Shown here: positions 25,875-35,185 of the stretch, piece after piece
Layout of the letters: each line of letters opens with the position of its first letter
Numbering within the stretch: position 1 is the first letter of the stretch
From: Microvirga rosea
Lineage (GTDB): Bacteria > Pseudomonadota > Alphaproteobacteria > Rhizobiales > Beijerinckiaceae
Direction of reading: 5' to 3'
Assembly (NCBI RefSeq): GCF_020595095.1
Contig: NZ_JAJDOP010000008.1
Location: forward strand, 84,569-148,568
DNA: 64,000 nucleotides
Translations under genes and position numbers: made by a program
The notes under the pieces: model-generated
The model's database searches: none
What the model was told of the DNA's origin: nothing
What the model saw: only the letters and a program-made list of their open reading frames with translations

Positions 25875-27435
25875 GAGACCATCGACCAGACATGTGAGCC
25901 AGCATGAATGCAACGAAGAGAATAAGGAGCCCGATCGCGGATGCCTCCTCGAACCGATAGGCTCCCAATCGTTCGTAGAGAAGGTAGGGTAATGTTCGGA
26001 GCTCCGGACCGCCAAAAAGAGCAATGATCCCGAAATCGCCAAAGGAGAGCGCCGCCGCCAGGGCGAAAGCAGACCCGAGGGGACGCCGCAGAAGCGGCCA
26101 GTCGACGATCTGGGCTCGGGTGAGGCCCGTCAGCCCGAGCGACGACGAAAGGCGGCCATAGCGCTCCTCCGCCAGGAGGAGCCGAGGGGCGACATAACGG
26201 TACGCGAACGGTAAGGCCCCCAGGCCGTTCACAACGGGGAGAAGGATCAACCCACCGACGGCTGAATCCACAAATGGGCGAATCAGGAGGAAAAGTCCGG
26301 CGGTCAGGGCAAAGGGTGGAACCGCCAGCAGAGCATTCGGAATAAGGTCGAACACAGCCGCCCAACGGGGAGAGCCAAAACCGACGCGGTGAGTTCGAAC
26401 CGCTGCGCCGAGAGCCAGGGCGAGTGAGCAGGCCAATGTGGAGGCCATGGCGGCGATCGCGAGACTTGTGAGCAATGCGAAGAGCAGGTCCTCGTCGAGG
26501 ACCGCCGTTATATGTCCAAGACCGGTAAAGATGCTCAGAGCCAGCGGGGCGATAAACAGAAGTCCCGCCGTCAGGACAAACCCGTCAAGGATCATCAAGG
26601 GTGGATTGGGAGCATCGGGACGCGAAATTGTCGTCCGTGATGTGGTGGCGACAGGAGGACGGGCGAGAACTCCATGGAGGGCCAGAGTGGCGGTCAGGCA
26701 GATGGCGACCTGGATCAGAGCGATCCAGGCGGCGCGGGCGAAATCCAAGTCGACCTTGAGGGCTTCGTAGATCGCCACCTCGAGGGTCGCGCGACTCGGT
26801 CCGCCACCCAATGCCAGCACGATGGCGAAACTCTTGAAGCAAAGCAGGAACACGAGGCTGGCGAGGCCCGGAAGCTCTGCCCGGAAAACCGGCCAATCGA
26901 GGTGGCGAAAAATCTGACCGGAGGAGAAACCCAGCGCTGAAGCAAGCCGCCATTGTTCGGCAGGAATCAGATGGAGCGCATCGAGGATGATCTTGGCCAC
27001 GAAGGGAGCGTTCAGGAACACATGTGCGATGAGAATGCCAGGATATCCGAAGATATTGATGTCACCTGGCCAGCCCAACGCTTTCAAGATCTCGGCGAGC
27101 CAGCCGTTTCTGCCATAAACGGTGAAAACCGCAAAGACGGCGACGATCGCCGGCATGATCATCGTCGTGCCCAGCGCCGATAAGAGAATATCCTTCCCTG
27201 GAAAGTTGCGCCGCGCCAAAGCAAGGGCCAAGGCGCTCCCGAGAGCCAGCGAAAGGACCATCGAGAGCCCGGCCTGGGCAAGGGAGAAGAGGAGCAGCCG
27301 CAGAAGATAGGGGCCGATGGACAGAAATGAGGCTTCATGTCCACCGGCCCGCAGCAGGGCGAAGAAGCCTGCGGCAAGGAGCGCCACAATGGCGACAGCT
27401 ACGAGGCTTCCAGGATGAGGTCGCCTGAAGCGCAT
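25861..27435 (-). CDS. thiP: Thiamine ABC transporter permease (fused two-half type)
   Basis: 524-aa inner-membrane protein with about twelve hydrophobic segments in two homologous halves, as usual for ThiP and FbpB. The N-terminal half has an EAA-like loop (LIPAEQWRLASALGFSSGQIF), and the C-terminal half a second (LLAEERYGRLSSSLGLTG). It starts at ATG 27435, 9 bp after the thiB stop, and overlaps thiQ. It carries thiamine or TPP from ThiB into the cytoplasm. Confidence 0.92.
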   Translation of the reverse strand: MRFRRPHPGSLVAVAIVALLAAGFFALLRAGGHEASFLSIGPYLLRLLLFSLAQAGLSMVLSLALGSALALALARRNFPGKDILLSALGTTMIMPAIVAVFAVFTVYGRNGWLAEILKALGWPGDINIFGYPGILIAHVFLNAPFVAKIILDALHLIPAEQWRLASALGFSSGQIFRHLDWPVFRAELPGLASLVFLLCFKSFAIVLALGGGPSRATLEVAIYEALKVDLDFARAAWIALIQVAICLTATLALHGVLARPPVATTSRTTISRPDAPNPPLMILDGFVLTAGLLFIAPLALSIFTGLGHITAVLDEDLLFALLTSLAIAAMASTLACSLALALGAAVRTHRVGFGSPRWAAVFDLIPNALLAVPPFALTAGLFLLIRPFVDSAVGGLILLPVVNGLGALPFAYRYVAPRLLLAEERYGRLSSSLGLTGLTRAQIVDWPLLRRPLGSAFALAAALSFGDFGIIALFGGPELRTLPYLLYERLGAYRFEEASAIGLLILFVAFMLAHMSGRWSHAPD

Positions 27436-27444
27436 AGGATGCCG

Positions 27445-28449
27445 TTATTGGGCCGTGGCGTTGAGCCAGCGATCTGTGAAGGAGCGGCGGTTCTTTTGAA
27501 CCTCCTCCGGGGTGAAAAGAAGCGCCGTGCTTGGTTGGATCGCGTCCCGGAACGCTTGAGGAAGTTCCTTCGATGTCGCCTTGACCGGCATCATCCAGTT
27601 GCCTTCCGGCATTGCCGATTGAAAATCGTCCGACAGGATGAAGTTCATGAACGCTTTTGCAAGCTCAGGCTGTTTGGTGGTCTGCGTCATGCCGGCGATC
27701 TCGATATGGAGGTAGTGACCCTCGGCGAACGGAGCAGCCTTGTACTGGTTCTTCTTCTCGATCATGACATGGTAGGCGGGGGATGTGGTGTAGGACATGA
27801 CCATGTCCGCTTCCCCCTTCAGGAACAGGCCATAGGCCTCCGACCACCCCTTGGTGAATGTCACGATACGGGGTTTGAGCTGCGCCCAGGCCTTGTCGGA
27901 CTGATCGCCATAGACTTTCTGCATCCAGAGCAGGAAGCCCAAGCCAGGCGCACTGGTTCGCGGATCCTGCAGGACGATTTTCGGCCCGTTTGGATTTTCA
28001 ACCAGCTCCTTCAGGCCCTTCGGCGGCTCAGGGAGCTTGGTCGAATCATAAACAAACGCGAGGTATCCCCAGTCGAACGGAATGAACGTATCGCTGGCCC
28101 ATGTGATCGGAAGGGACAGGTTCTTCAGTTCCAAGCCATGAGGCGCAAAGAGGTCTGACGACTTCGCTTCTGCGGCAAGGTTCATATCGAGGCCGAGAAC
28201 GACATCGGCCTTCGTATCCTTCCCCTCCAAGCGCAGGCGCCCGAGAAGGCTGCCGGCATCTTCCGCCGTGATCCAGTTGAGCTCACAGTTGCACTTGGCC
28301 TCGAAACGCTCCTTTACCGCCTTGCCCGGCCCGTATTTGCCTGCGAAGGAGCCATAGGTGTAAACCATCAGAATTGGTTTGGTCTGTGCAGCCGCGGTGC
28401 CGGCAAAAAGGCAAAATGCCGTCAGGGCAAAGACAAGTCTGTTCAACAT
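27445..28449 (-). CDS. thiB: Thiamine-binding periplasmic protein
   Basis: 334-aa binding protein. The signal peptide (MLNRLVFALTAFCLFAGTAA, then AQ) is followed by KPILMVYTYGSFAGKYGPG, the ThiB-type start YTYxSF. A TSPAY segment and QSAMPEGNWMMPV match the ligand-site region of thiamine-binding proteins. ATG 28449 with GGGAG 8 nt upstream is chosen over an in-frame upstream start at 28500. First gene of thiBPQ, directly behind the TPP riboswitch. Confidence 0.93.
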   Translation of the reverse strand: MLNRLVFALTAFCLFAGTAAAQTKPILMVYTYGSFAGKYGPGKAVKERFEAKCNCELNWITAEDAGSLLGRLRLEGKDTKADVVLGLDMNLAAEAKSSDLFAPHGLELKNLSLPITWASDTFIPFDWGYLAFVYDSTKLPEPPKGLKELVENPNGPKIVLQDPRTSAPGLGFLLWMQKVYGDQSDKAWAQLKPRIVTFTKGWSEAYGLFLKGEADMVMSYTTSPAYHVMIEKKNQYKAAPFAEGHYLHIEIAGMTQTTKQPELAKAFMNFILSDDFQSAMPEGNWMMPVKATSKELPQAFRDAIQPSTALLFTPEEVQKNRRSFTDRWLNATAQ

Positions 28450-28527
28450 CAGAGACGCTCCCATGCGTAAGACAAGCCGGATCGGCGGCACAGTGCGCAC
28501 GGGATGCAGACTTTCCTGCTATTCATG

Positions 28528-28617
28528 CTCATTCCCTCCGCCGGCATGACCCGGATCAGGTTCAACGGGTCGGCAGCTGCGCTGCCTCTCAGCCCTTCGG
28601 GCTCCCCGTGAGACGAT
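28528..28617 (-). ncRNA. TPP riboswitch (THI element) upstream of thiB
   Basis: Read on the minus strand, the aptamer shows CTGAGAGGC near its 5' side, then GACCCGTTGAACCTGATC, and then GCCGGCGGAGGGA at the 3' side. These are the conserved pyrimidine- and pyrophosphate-sensing parts of the THI box. It ends about 80 nt before the thiB start, leaving room for an expression platform. It should shut off thiamine import when TPP is plentiful. Boundaries are approximate to within a few bases. Confidence 0.95.
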
Positions 28618-28741
28618 CTCGCTTCTACGGCAGTTCGAGGAACCAAACAAGCGCTGACGAGAAGGATGCCAGGCTCTGAGGGAAGCCCATTGCTGGGCCG
28701 GCCGGATTCTGATTGGAATGGGGCAGATGCGGAGGAGCTGA

Positions 28742-29962
28742 ATGGGACATCCATTACCCCAATATGACGTTGCGGTGATCGGCCTGGGAGCGATGGGGTC
28801 GGCGGCACTGTATCAGCTCGCCAAGCGCGCCGTGCGTGCCATAGGGATCGATCAATTCTCCCCGCCGCACGACCGCGGGTCGACCCATGGGGAAACCCGG
28901 ATCACCCGGCAGGCAATCGGGGAGGGGGCCGCCTATGTCCCCCTGGCACTGCGGTCTCATGCCATCTGGCGGGAGCTGGAAGCCGAAACGGGCGAGGCCC
29001 TGCTGAGCCCGGTGGGGTGCCTCATTGTCGGCAGGATGGAGGGGCAATCCGGCGGACCCATCCGGACGAGCTTTCTGGCGACGACCAAGCGGACGGCAGA
29101 GGATTACGGCATCGCCCATGAGATTCTGGGGGCGGACGAGATCCGGGCGCGCTATCCGCAGTTCACCCCGCAGACCGATGAGATCGCCTATTTCGAGCCG
29201 GGCGGCGGCTACTTGAACCCGGAACGCTGTGTCGCGGCCCATCTGAAACGCGCGCAAGAGCTGGGAGCGGCATTGCAGCTTGGAACGCGCGTGGTTTCCT
29301 TGGCTCGTTCCGGCGGTGGAGTGCGGATTACCACCACTAACGGGGTTATTGACGCCTCCCAGGTCATCGTTTCCGCCGGTTCCTGGGCGCCCGCCTTGCT
29401 CGGACACCCTTTCGACCGGCTTCTTTCCCCCAGCCGTCAAGTGATGCACTGGTTCCCGGTGACAGAGGACCTGACGTCTTCTTGGGTGAAAAGTCCGGTT
29501 TTCATATGGGCGCCCGGAGCCGACCCTAAGGATTTTTTCTACGGATTTCCGTCCATGCCCGGATCTGGAACCATGAAGACGGCCGGGGAGCAATATGATG
29601 AGGTAACGTCTCCCGAGACGGTCGAGCGATCGGTCGACTCTGCAGAAGTTCAGGCCATGTATAGGGATCACCTGGCCGGGCGCCTGCGAGGGGTGATGCC
29701 TTCGGCTGCCAAATCCGCCACCTGCCTCTATACGGTCACCCCCGATTCTCACTTCCTCATCGATCGGTCTCCCGAGAATGATAGAATTCTTGTGGTTTCG
29801 CCATGTTCGGGACACGGCTTTAAACACTCCGCAGCCGTGGGCGAGGCGGCGGCGGAGCTCGTGACCGAGGGCAAAAGCCGTATCGACCTTTCTCCCTTCG
29901 GTCTTTCCCGCTTTCAGGAGCGGCTTCAGGCCTTACGGGACAGCGTTTCACCGGCCGTTTGA
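28742..29962 (+). CDS. solA: FAD-dependent amine oxidase, SolA/monomeric sarcosine oxidase type
   Basis: 406-aa flavoprotein. An N-terminal Rossmann motif reads VIGLGAMGSAALYQLAKR (about residues 12-29). HDRGSTHGETRITRQA is typical of N-methyl-L-tryptophan oxidase and sarcosine oxidase. The C-terminal SPCSGHGFKHS contains the cysteine that binds FAD covalently in this group. It would oxidise an N-methyl amino acid to the amino acid, formaldehyde and hydrogen peroxide. It lies opposite the TPP riboswitch transcript with no other partner. The exact substrate is uncertain. Confidence 0.88.
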   Translation: MGHPLPQYDVAVIGLGAMGSAALYQLAKRAVRAIGIDQFSPPHDRGSTHGETRITRQAIGEGAAYVPLALRSHAIWRELEAETGEALLSPVGCLIVGRMEGQSGGPIRTSFLATTKRTAEDYGIAHEILGADEIRARYPQFTPQTDEIAYFEPGGGYLNPERCVAAHLKRAQELGAALQLGTRVVSLARSGGGVRITTTNGVIDASQVIVSAGSWAPALLGHPFDRLLSPSRQVMHWFPVTEDLTSSWVKSPVFIWAPGADPKDFFYGFPSMPGSGTMKTAGEQYDEVTSPETVERSVDSAEVQAMYRDHLAGRLRGVMPSAAKSATCLYTVTPDSHFLIDRSPENDRILVVSPCSGHGFKHSAAVGEAAAELVTEGKSRIDLSPFGLSRFQERLQALRDSVSPAV

Positions 29963-30024
29963 CGGAAGGACTACGCCGAAGAGAGGCGGTTGCCTTCGTT
30001 GAGACTATTCCAACGGGTGCTGCT

Positions 30025-30109
30025 GTGAAAACAGACTTCCGAAGGAGCATCTTTGCGGCTTTGCTTCCTCGGATCCGCAGTTTAATGATGGGCGTGCCTT
30101 CGGCGGTAC
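30025..30109 (+). pseudogene. Remnant of the original N-terminus of the HWE kinase
   Basis: Starting at a GTG at 30025, frame 1 reads VKTDFRRSIFAALLPRIRSL, which looks like the cytoplasmic lead-in and start of a first membrane segment of a sensor kinase. The frame then diverges from that of the downstream kinase, and the kinase frame has a TGA at 30086-30088. No extracytoplasmic domain lies between the two. This fits a deletion plus frameshift, but it rests on pattern recognition only. Confidence 0.35.
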
Positions 30110-31915
30110 GTGACGAGAAGGGCTCCTTGGGTTCGGCTGATGGAAGAGCTGCCGGTATACAGCGCACAAGGCATTTTCTACGCCTTTATCGGGTGCATTG
30201 CCCTTGCTGTAGCGTGGTTTGCCGGGCGCGCGTCCGCGCAACGACCATTGGCGGCATTCAACCAGGCCGTGGATCGGTGGCGGAAAGGCGATCTTCAGAC
30301 GCGAATCCAGGTTTTCGATCCCCACACCCCGATTGGCCGCCTCAGCTTCGCCTTCAACGATATGGCCGCCAAATTGAGCCTTCGCGAAGCCGAGCGCGAG
30401 AGTGTCTTGCGGGTGCTGCGCGAGGGGGAAGAGCGCCTTCAGATCGCCCAGGATGTCGCCGGCCTCGGAATTTGGGACTGGGATCACCTGACCGGAGAAA
30501 TATCCTGGTCGGCGCAGATGTTTCAGCTCGTGGGTCTCGATCCCGCCACAGCCGATGCGAACCTGTCGCTCGTGTGGCGGGAACTCATCCATCCGGAGGA
30601 CAGGGCCTGGATGGAACAGGAGGTGCGCCGTTTCTCTCGTACGTTGGAACCGCTGGCGGCCGAATACCGGATCATACGGGAAGACGGGTCCGTTCGATGG
30701 CTCCTGATGCGAGGACAATCGCTCCCCGATCCATCCGGCAAGCCCGTCCGCACGGTCATCGTTAATTTGGACGTCACATCGAGCAAGGACAGCGAAGTCC
30801 GCGAACGGTTCCTGTTGGCCTTGAGCGACAAGATTCGTGATCCGGATCGCCCCGATGAGATCCTCATGATGGTGGCTGAGGCTCTCGGCAGTCATCTGGG
30901 GGTCAATCGCGTCGGCTATGGTGACGTCGACGATACGACAATGGTTTTGTCCACTCTCGTGGACTGGCATACCGAAGATGCTCCGGATGTCTCGGGGCGA
31001 TATCCCTTGAGATCTTTCGGGCCCGCGCTCTGTGGTGATTTGAGGTCCGGCCGCGCCGCGGTCTTCGACGATGCTTTGTCCGATCCGCGGGCCGAAGGTC
31101 ACTATGCGGCCTACGCCGCCCTCGATTGTATCGCGTCCATCTCGGTCCCGCTCGTGAAGGAAGGGCAGCTGCGGGCGGCCTTGTATATTCACAGTGGGAC
31201 GCCGAGGCGGTGGACCCAATCTGAAATCGAGCTCGTTCGCGACGTCGCCGAACGGACATGGGCCGCAGTCGAAAGAGCGAAATCCGATGCCCGGCGGCGC
31301 CTGCTCATCAATGAACTTAATCATCGGGTCAAGAATACTCTCGCGACGGTGCAATCCATCGCCGCGCAGAGCTTCAAGGCCGGCGAGCCGAAACTCGCCC
31401 GGGAAACATTCGAGGCGCGGCTTTTTGCTCTGTCGAAGACACACGACGTGCTCACCCGGGAAAACTGGGAGAAGGTGAATCTCCACGACATTGCGGAAGA
31501 AGCGATGGCACCCTATCGGCGCGAGCAGGTCGAGCGCTTCGTCATCGATGGACCCGCCCTGCATGTGCCTCCGCGGATTGCGCTGCCTCTGGCAATGGCT
31601 CTGCATGAGCTCTCCACGAATGCCGTGAAATATGGGGCCTTTTCCGCCGATAGCGGCCGGGTGGCCATCCATTGGGATCTCATCGAGGGCTGGGACGAAA
31701 AAACCCTGGTCCTGCAATGGCAGGAAACAGGAGGGCCTCTGGTCAGGACGCCGACGCGCAAAGGGTTCGGGTCGCGCCTTATCGAGAGAAGCCTCTCACG
31801 GGAATTGTCCGGAAAGGTCGTGTTGGACTACCGCGCATCGGGCCTGATGTGCACGATCAGCCTGCCGCTGCCCATGGCTCAGGAGAGCCTTGCGCGGGCC
31901 GCCAGTTTCGGCTGA
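30110..31915 (+). CDS. HWE-family sensor histidine kinase, probably lacking its extracytoplasmic sensor
   Basis: 601 aa. One membrane segment (about residues 22-40, IFYAFIGCIALAVAWFAG) is followed by a HAMP linker (RWRKGDLQTRI and IGRLSFAFNDMA), a PAS domain (about 105-230), a GAF domain (about 235-385), and an HWE kinase core with phospho-acceptor block LLINELNHRVKNTLATVQ. The ATP lid holds ELSTNAVKYGAFS and GFGSRLIERSL. HWE kinases often feed general-stress or light signalling. The GTG start leaves only one membrane segment, where relatives have two flanking a sensor domain. No response regulator gene is adjacent, so it is an orphan. Confidence 0.88.
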   Translation: MTRRAPWVRLMEELPVYSAQGIFYAFIGCIALAVAWFAGRASAQRPLAAFNQAVDRWRKGDLQTRIQVFDPHTPIGRLSFAFNDMAAKLSLREAERESVLRVLREGEERLQIAQDVAGLGIWDWDHLTGEISWSAQMFQLVGLDPATADANLSLVWRELIHPEDRAWMEQEVRRFSRTLEPLAAEYRIIREDGSVRWLLMRGQSLPDPSGKPVRTVIVNLDVTSSKDSEVRERFLLALSDKIRDPDRPDEILMMVAEALGSHLGVNRVGYGDVDDTTMVLSTLVDWHTEDAPDVSGRYPLRSFGPALCGDLRSGRAAVFDDALSDPRAEGHYAAYAALDCIASISVPLVKEGQLRAALYIHSGTPRRWTQSEIELVRDVAERTWAAVERAKSDARRRLLINELNHRVKNTLATVQSIAAQSFKAGEPKLARETFEARLFALSKTHDVLTRENWEKVNLHDIAEEAMAPYRREQVERFVIDGPALHVPPRIALPLAMALHELSTNAVKYGAFSADSGRVAIHWDLIEGWDEKTLVLQWQETGGPLVRTPTRKGFGSRLIERSLSRELSGKVVLDYRASGLMCTISLPLPMAQESLARAASFG

Positions 31916-31990
31916 GAGCGGCGCCCGCGTCCATGAACTGGAACTGCGAAGCCCTCACTCGGTTTGGAAAGCGGGTATTGCGAGTGTTCC

Positions 31991-32593
31991 ATGGCTGTCC
32001 TGCTCAACGGTCCTCTGACTGAACGATCCGTTCATCTGTGCATCGACATGCAGCGTCTCTTCTCGACCGAGGGACCTTGGCCGACCCCTTGGATGGAGCG
32101 TGTTCTGCCAACGGTGACCCGCATTGCGGAGCGGTTTCCCGAGAGAACGGTCTTTACCCGCTTTATAACCCCTCAGCGTCCCGAAGATATGCCCGGGACA
32201 TGGCGGATCTATTATGAACGCTGGCGCGAGACGACGCGGGAACATCTCGATCCGCGGATGCTGGAGTTGATGCCATCGCTATCCCGCCTCGTGCCCCCGG
32301 CGACGATCATTGACAAGCCGGTCTATTCAGCTTTCGCGGGGCACAAACTTGCCGATTACTTGCGGGAGCGTCAGGCGGACGCGCTCATCGTCACTGGATC
32401 GGAAACCGACGTTTGCGTCTTGGCGACGGTGCTCGGTGCCGTCGATCACGGATACCGGGTGGTGATTGTCGCCGACGGCCTCTGCAGTTCCTCGGACGAA
32501 GGACATGACAGTCTTCTATCGCTCTACAGCAAACGTTTCAGTCAGCAGATCGAGACGGTGGACAGCGAAACGATCTTGTCTTCCTGGAGGTGA
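31991..32593 (+). CDS. Isochorismatase-family cysteine hydrolase
   Basis: 200 aa starting MAVLLNGPLTERSVHLCIDM. The catalytic triad of the family is visible: Asp in HLCIDMQRLF, Lys in TIIDKPVYSAF and Cys in TGSETDVCVLATVLGAVD, with the cis-peptide loop TGSET. Such enzymes hydrolyse amides or ethers such as nicotinamide, N-carbamoylsarcosine, ureidoacrylate or isochorismate. The substrate cannot be assigned. A TTG at 31964 is a less likely start. The stop codon is embedded in a large palindrome. Confidence 0.85.
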   Translation: MAVLLNGPLTERSVHLCIDMQRLFSTEGPWPTPWMERVLPTVTRIAERFPERTVFTRFITPQRPEDMPGTWRIYYERWRETTREHLDPRMLELMPSLSRLVPPATIIDKPVYSAFAGHKLADYLRERQADALIVTGSETDVCVLATVLGAVDHGYRVVIVADGLCSSSDEGHDSLLSLYSKRFSQQIETVDSETILSSWR

Positions 32594-32610
32594 CATTCCA
32601 TGTCACCTCC
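32586..32610. terminator. Perfect 11-bp palindrome between convergent genes
   Basis: GGAGGTGACAT at 32586-32596 pairs with ATGTCACCTCC at 32600-32610 around a 3-nt loop, overlapping the isochorismatase-fold gene's TGA. It lies 25 bp beyond the end of tex on the other strand, so it can serve as a bidirectional transcript end. There is no T-run. Confidence 0.6.
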
Positions 32611-32634
32611 CTTCGATCATAGGCCGGTCGTCGC

Positions 32635-35001
32635 TCAGCCGCGCGTATTTCTATCCTTGACATTCACGCCCGAGGGCTTGGAAACGCCGGCCCGACGCAA
32701 GGCGTCTGCAAGCGCGCCGCCGCTCGAGGCCTGAGGCTGATGACCTGAACGTTGCTTGCCGGTGCTTTGCGAGAACCGCTCCTTTGATGTCCGAGCCTCA
32801 CTGTCTCGCGAAGATGGGCCTTTCCCCACCGGATCGCTCATGCGCATCGACAAGGCGATGCGCTTGCGGGCAAGGTCCACCTCCAGCACCTTCACGCGCA
32901 CGACATCTCCCGGTTTTACGACCGAGCGTGGATCCTTCACGAAAGTATCCGACAGAGCGGAAATATGGACCAGTCCATCCTGATGGACACCAATGTCGAC
33001 GAAAGCGCCGAAAGCCGCAACGTTCGTCACGACCCCCTCCAGCATCATTCCGGGCTTGAGATCGTTGAGCGTTTCCACTCCTTCCAGGAAGGTAGCCGTC
33101 TTGAATTCGGGGCGAGGATCGCGCCCCGGCTTCTCAAGTTCACCCAGGATGTCCTTGACGGTTGGCACGCCGAACTTCTCATCGGTGAAATCGGCAGGCT
33201 TCAAGGCCTTCAGGATCTGCCCGTTTCCGATTACCACCTTGATGTCGCTCTTTGTCGCCTCGAGGATGCGCCGCACGACCGGGTAAGCTTCCGGGTGCAC
33301 GCCCGATGCATCGAGCGGATCATCCCCGTTCGGAATGCGCAGGAAGCCGGCAGCCTGCTCGAACGTCTTCGGTCCCAGGCCGGTGACGGCATTCAAATCC
33401 TTGCGTGTCCGGAACGGCCCCTTGGCGTCGCGATGGGCAACGATATTCTGCGCAACCCATTCACCTAGACCTGAAACGCGCGCGAGAAGAGGAGCGGAGG
33501 CTGTATTCAAATCCACGCCGACCGCGTTGACGCAATCCTCGACGACGGCGTCAAGGGAGCGGGAGAGCTTATACTCCGCGAGATCGTGCTGATACTGTCC
33601 CACACCAATGGACTTCGGGTCGATCTTGACGAGTTCTGCGAGCGGATCCTGAAGGCGCCGTGCGATCGATACCGCCCCCCGCAAGGACACATCGAGATCG
33701 GGAAGCTCCTGGCTTGCATAGGCGGAAGCCGAGTACACGGACGCACCGGCCTCCGAGACCATGATCTTGGTCAGCCTCAACTCGGGGTTCGCGGCGACCA
33801 GCTCGGTCGCGAGCTTATCGGTCTCGCGGGAGGCGGTGCCGTTCCCGATCGCGATCAGTTCCACCTTGTGGATGCGGCATAACCGGCTGAGGGAGGCGAG
33901 CGATTCATTCCATTGGCGCTTGGGTTCATGAGGATAGATGGTGTCGGTCCCCACGACCTTTCCGGTCGCGTCGACGACCGCGACTTTGACACCGGTCCGG
34001 TAACCCGGATCAAGCCCGAGCGTCGGGCGAGCGCCGGCGGGAGCAGCGAGAAGAAGATCGCGAAGATTGCCGGCAAATACCTTGACGGCCTCGTCCTCGG
34101 CGACCTGCCAAAGACGCATCTTCATGTCCAGCTCAATGGCAAAGCGGAGTTTCGTCCGCCACGCCCAACGCACCGTTTCGAGCAGCCAGCGGTCGCCGAG
34201 ACGGCCCTTGTCGCTGATGCCGAACGCGAGCGCGGTGCGCCCTTCGTAGGAGCTGACATAGCCCGGCTCTCCGGCATTCTTGTCCTCCTCCATGCGAAGG
34301 TCGAGGACCTCCTCCTTTTCTCCCCGGAACAGGGCGAGGATGCGGTGCGACGGCAGTTTTGTCAGTGGTTCCGCAAAATCGAAATAGTCCGCAAACTTGG
34401 CGCCGTCCGTCTTTTTGCCCTCACGGACCGTCGAGGTTAAGCGTCCTCGCTCCCAATAGGTCTCGCGCAGGCTTCCCAGCAGCTCGGCATTCTCGGAGAA
34501 GCGCTCGACCAGGATGGCACGCGCGCCTTCCAGGGCGGCTTCCGGCGTGGCGATGTCCTTTTCAGGATTGACGAACGCCAGAGCCGCTTCCTTGGGATCC
34601 CGCTCACTATGGGCGAGCAGCTGATCGGCCAGGGGTTCAAGTCCCGCTTCCTTCGCAATCTGGGCCTTTGTCCGGCGTTTCGGCTTGAACGGCAGGTACA
34701 GGTCCTCAAGGCGCGCCTTCGTATCCGCATCGTTGAGCTGCGCGGCCAGCTCATCCGTCAGCTTTCCCTGCTCGCGGATGCTGCTGACGATGGTCTTGCG
34801 CCGATCCTCGAGCTCGCGCAGATATCGAAGGCGTTCTTCCAGACTGCGCAACTGGGCGTCGTCCAGGGTTCCCGTCACTTCCTTGCGGTAGCGTGCGATA
34901 AACGGAACGGTGGAGCCCCCGTCGAGAAGCGTGATCGCCGCCTGAACCTGCCATTCCTGCACATTCAATTCACTTGCGATGCGCTGACCGATGGATTGCA
35001 T
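32635..35001 (-). CDS. tex: Tex-family RNA-binding transcription accessory protein
   Basis: 788-aa cytoplasmic protein. The N-terminal Tex helical region (IASELNVQEWQVQAAITLLD, TVPFIARYRKEVTG) is followed by a YqgF-like RNase H fold (GLDPGYRTGVKVAVVDATG), a helix-hairpin-helix pair (ARVSGLGEWVAQNIVAHRD and VTGLGPKTFEQAAG), and a C-terminal S1 domain (GVVTNVAAFGAFVDIGVHQD). Order and length match Tex of Pseudomonas (about 785 aa). The last 60 residues are a charged, low-complexity tail. It binds nucleic acid and affects transcription or RNA decay; its exact function is unsettled. Divergent from the Hsp70-like gene. Confidence 0.95.
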   Translation of the reverse strand: MQSIGQRIASELNVQEWQVQAAITLLDGGSTVPFIARYRKEVTGTLDDAQLRSLEERLRYLRELEDRRKTIVSSIREQGKLTDELAAQLNDADTKARLEDLYLPFKPKRRTKAQIAKEAGLEPLADQLLAHSERDPKEAALAFVNPEKDIATPEAALEGARAILVERFSENAELLGSLRETYWERGRLTSTVREGKKTDGAKFADYFDFAEPLTKLPSHRILALFRGEKEEVLDLRMEEDKNAGEPGYVSSYEGRTALAFGISDKGRLGDRWLLETVRWAWRTKLRFAIELDMKMRLWQVAEDEAVKVFAGNLRDLLLAAPAGARPTLGLDPGYRTGVKVAVVDATGKVVGTDTIYPHEPKRQWNESLASLSRLCRIHKVELIAIGNGTASRETDKLATELVAANPELRLTKIMVSEAGASVYSASAYASQELPDLDVSLRGAVSIARRLQDPLAELVKIDPKSIGVGQYQHDLAEYKLSRSLDAVVEDCVNAVGVDLNTASAPLLARVSGLGEWVAQNIVAHRDAKGPFRTRKDLNAVTGLGPKTFEQAAGFLRIPNGDDPLDASGVHPEAYPVVRRILEATKSDIKVVIGNGQILKALKPADFTDEKFGVPTVKDILGELEKPGRDPRPEFKTATFLEGVETLNDLKPGMMLEGVVTNVAAFGAFVDIGVHQDGLVHISALSDTFVKDPRSVVKPGDVVRVKVLEVDLARKRIALSMRMSDPVGKGPSSRDSEARTSKERFSQSTGKQRSGHQPQASSGGALADALRRAGVSKPSGVNVKDRNTRG

Positions 35002-35185
35002 GAGTCGCCTTTCTGATGCCAGGAGCGGCTTCTAAGGGGTGGCCCCGCCCCGGGTCAACGGCCTGCGGCTCGCTCCAAGGTCGCACTGCCGTAGGGGAAA
35101 ATCGCCAGGTTCGTGAAATTTTCCTTGGCCTCGGAGGGGTTGGGCGATAGACCGTCCGGCCCTTCGTCATGAGGTCGCGGCCGCC

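Noticed and set aside
30005..31717. Minus-strand open frame of 570 codons opposite the HWE kinase
   Set aside because: Antisense to a multi-domain kinase with intact motifs; no domain is recognisable.
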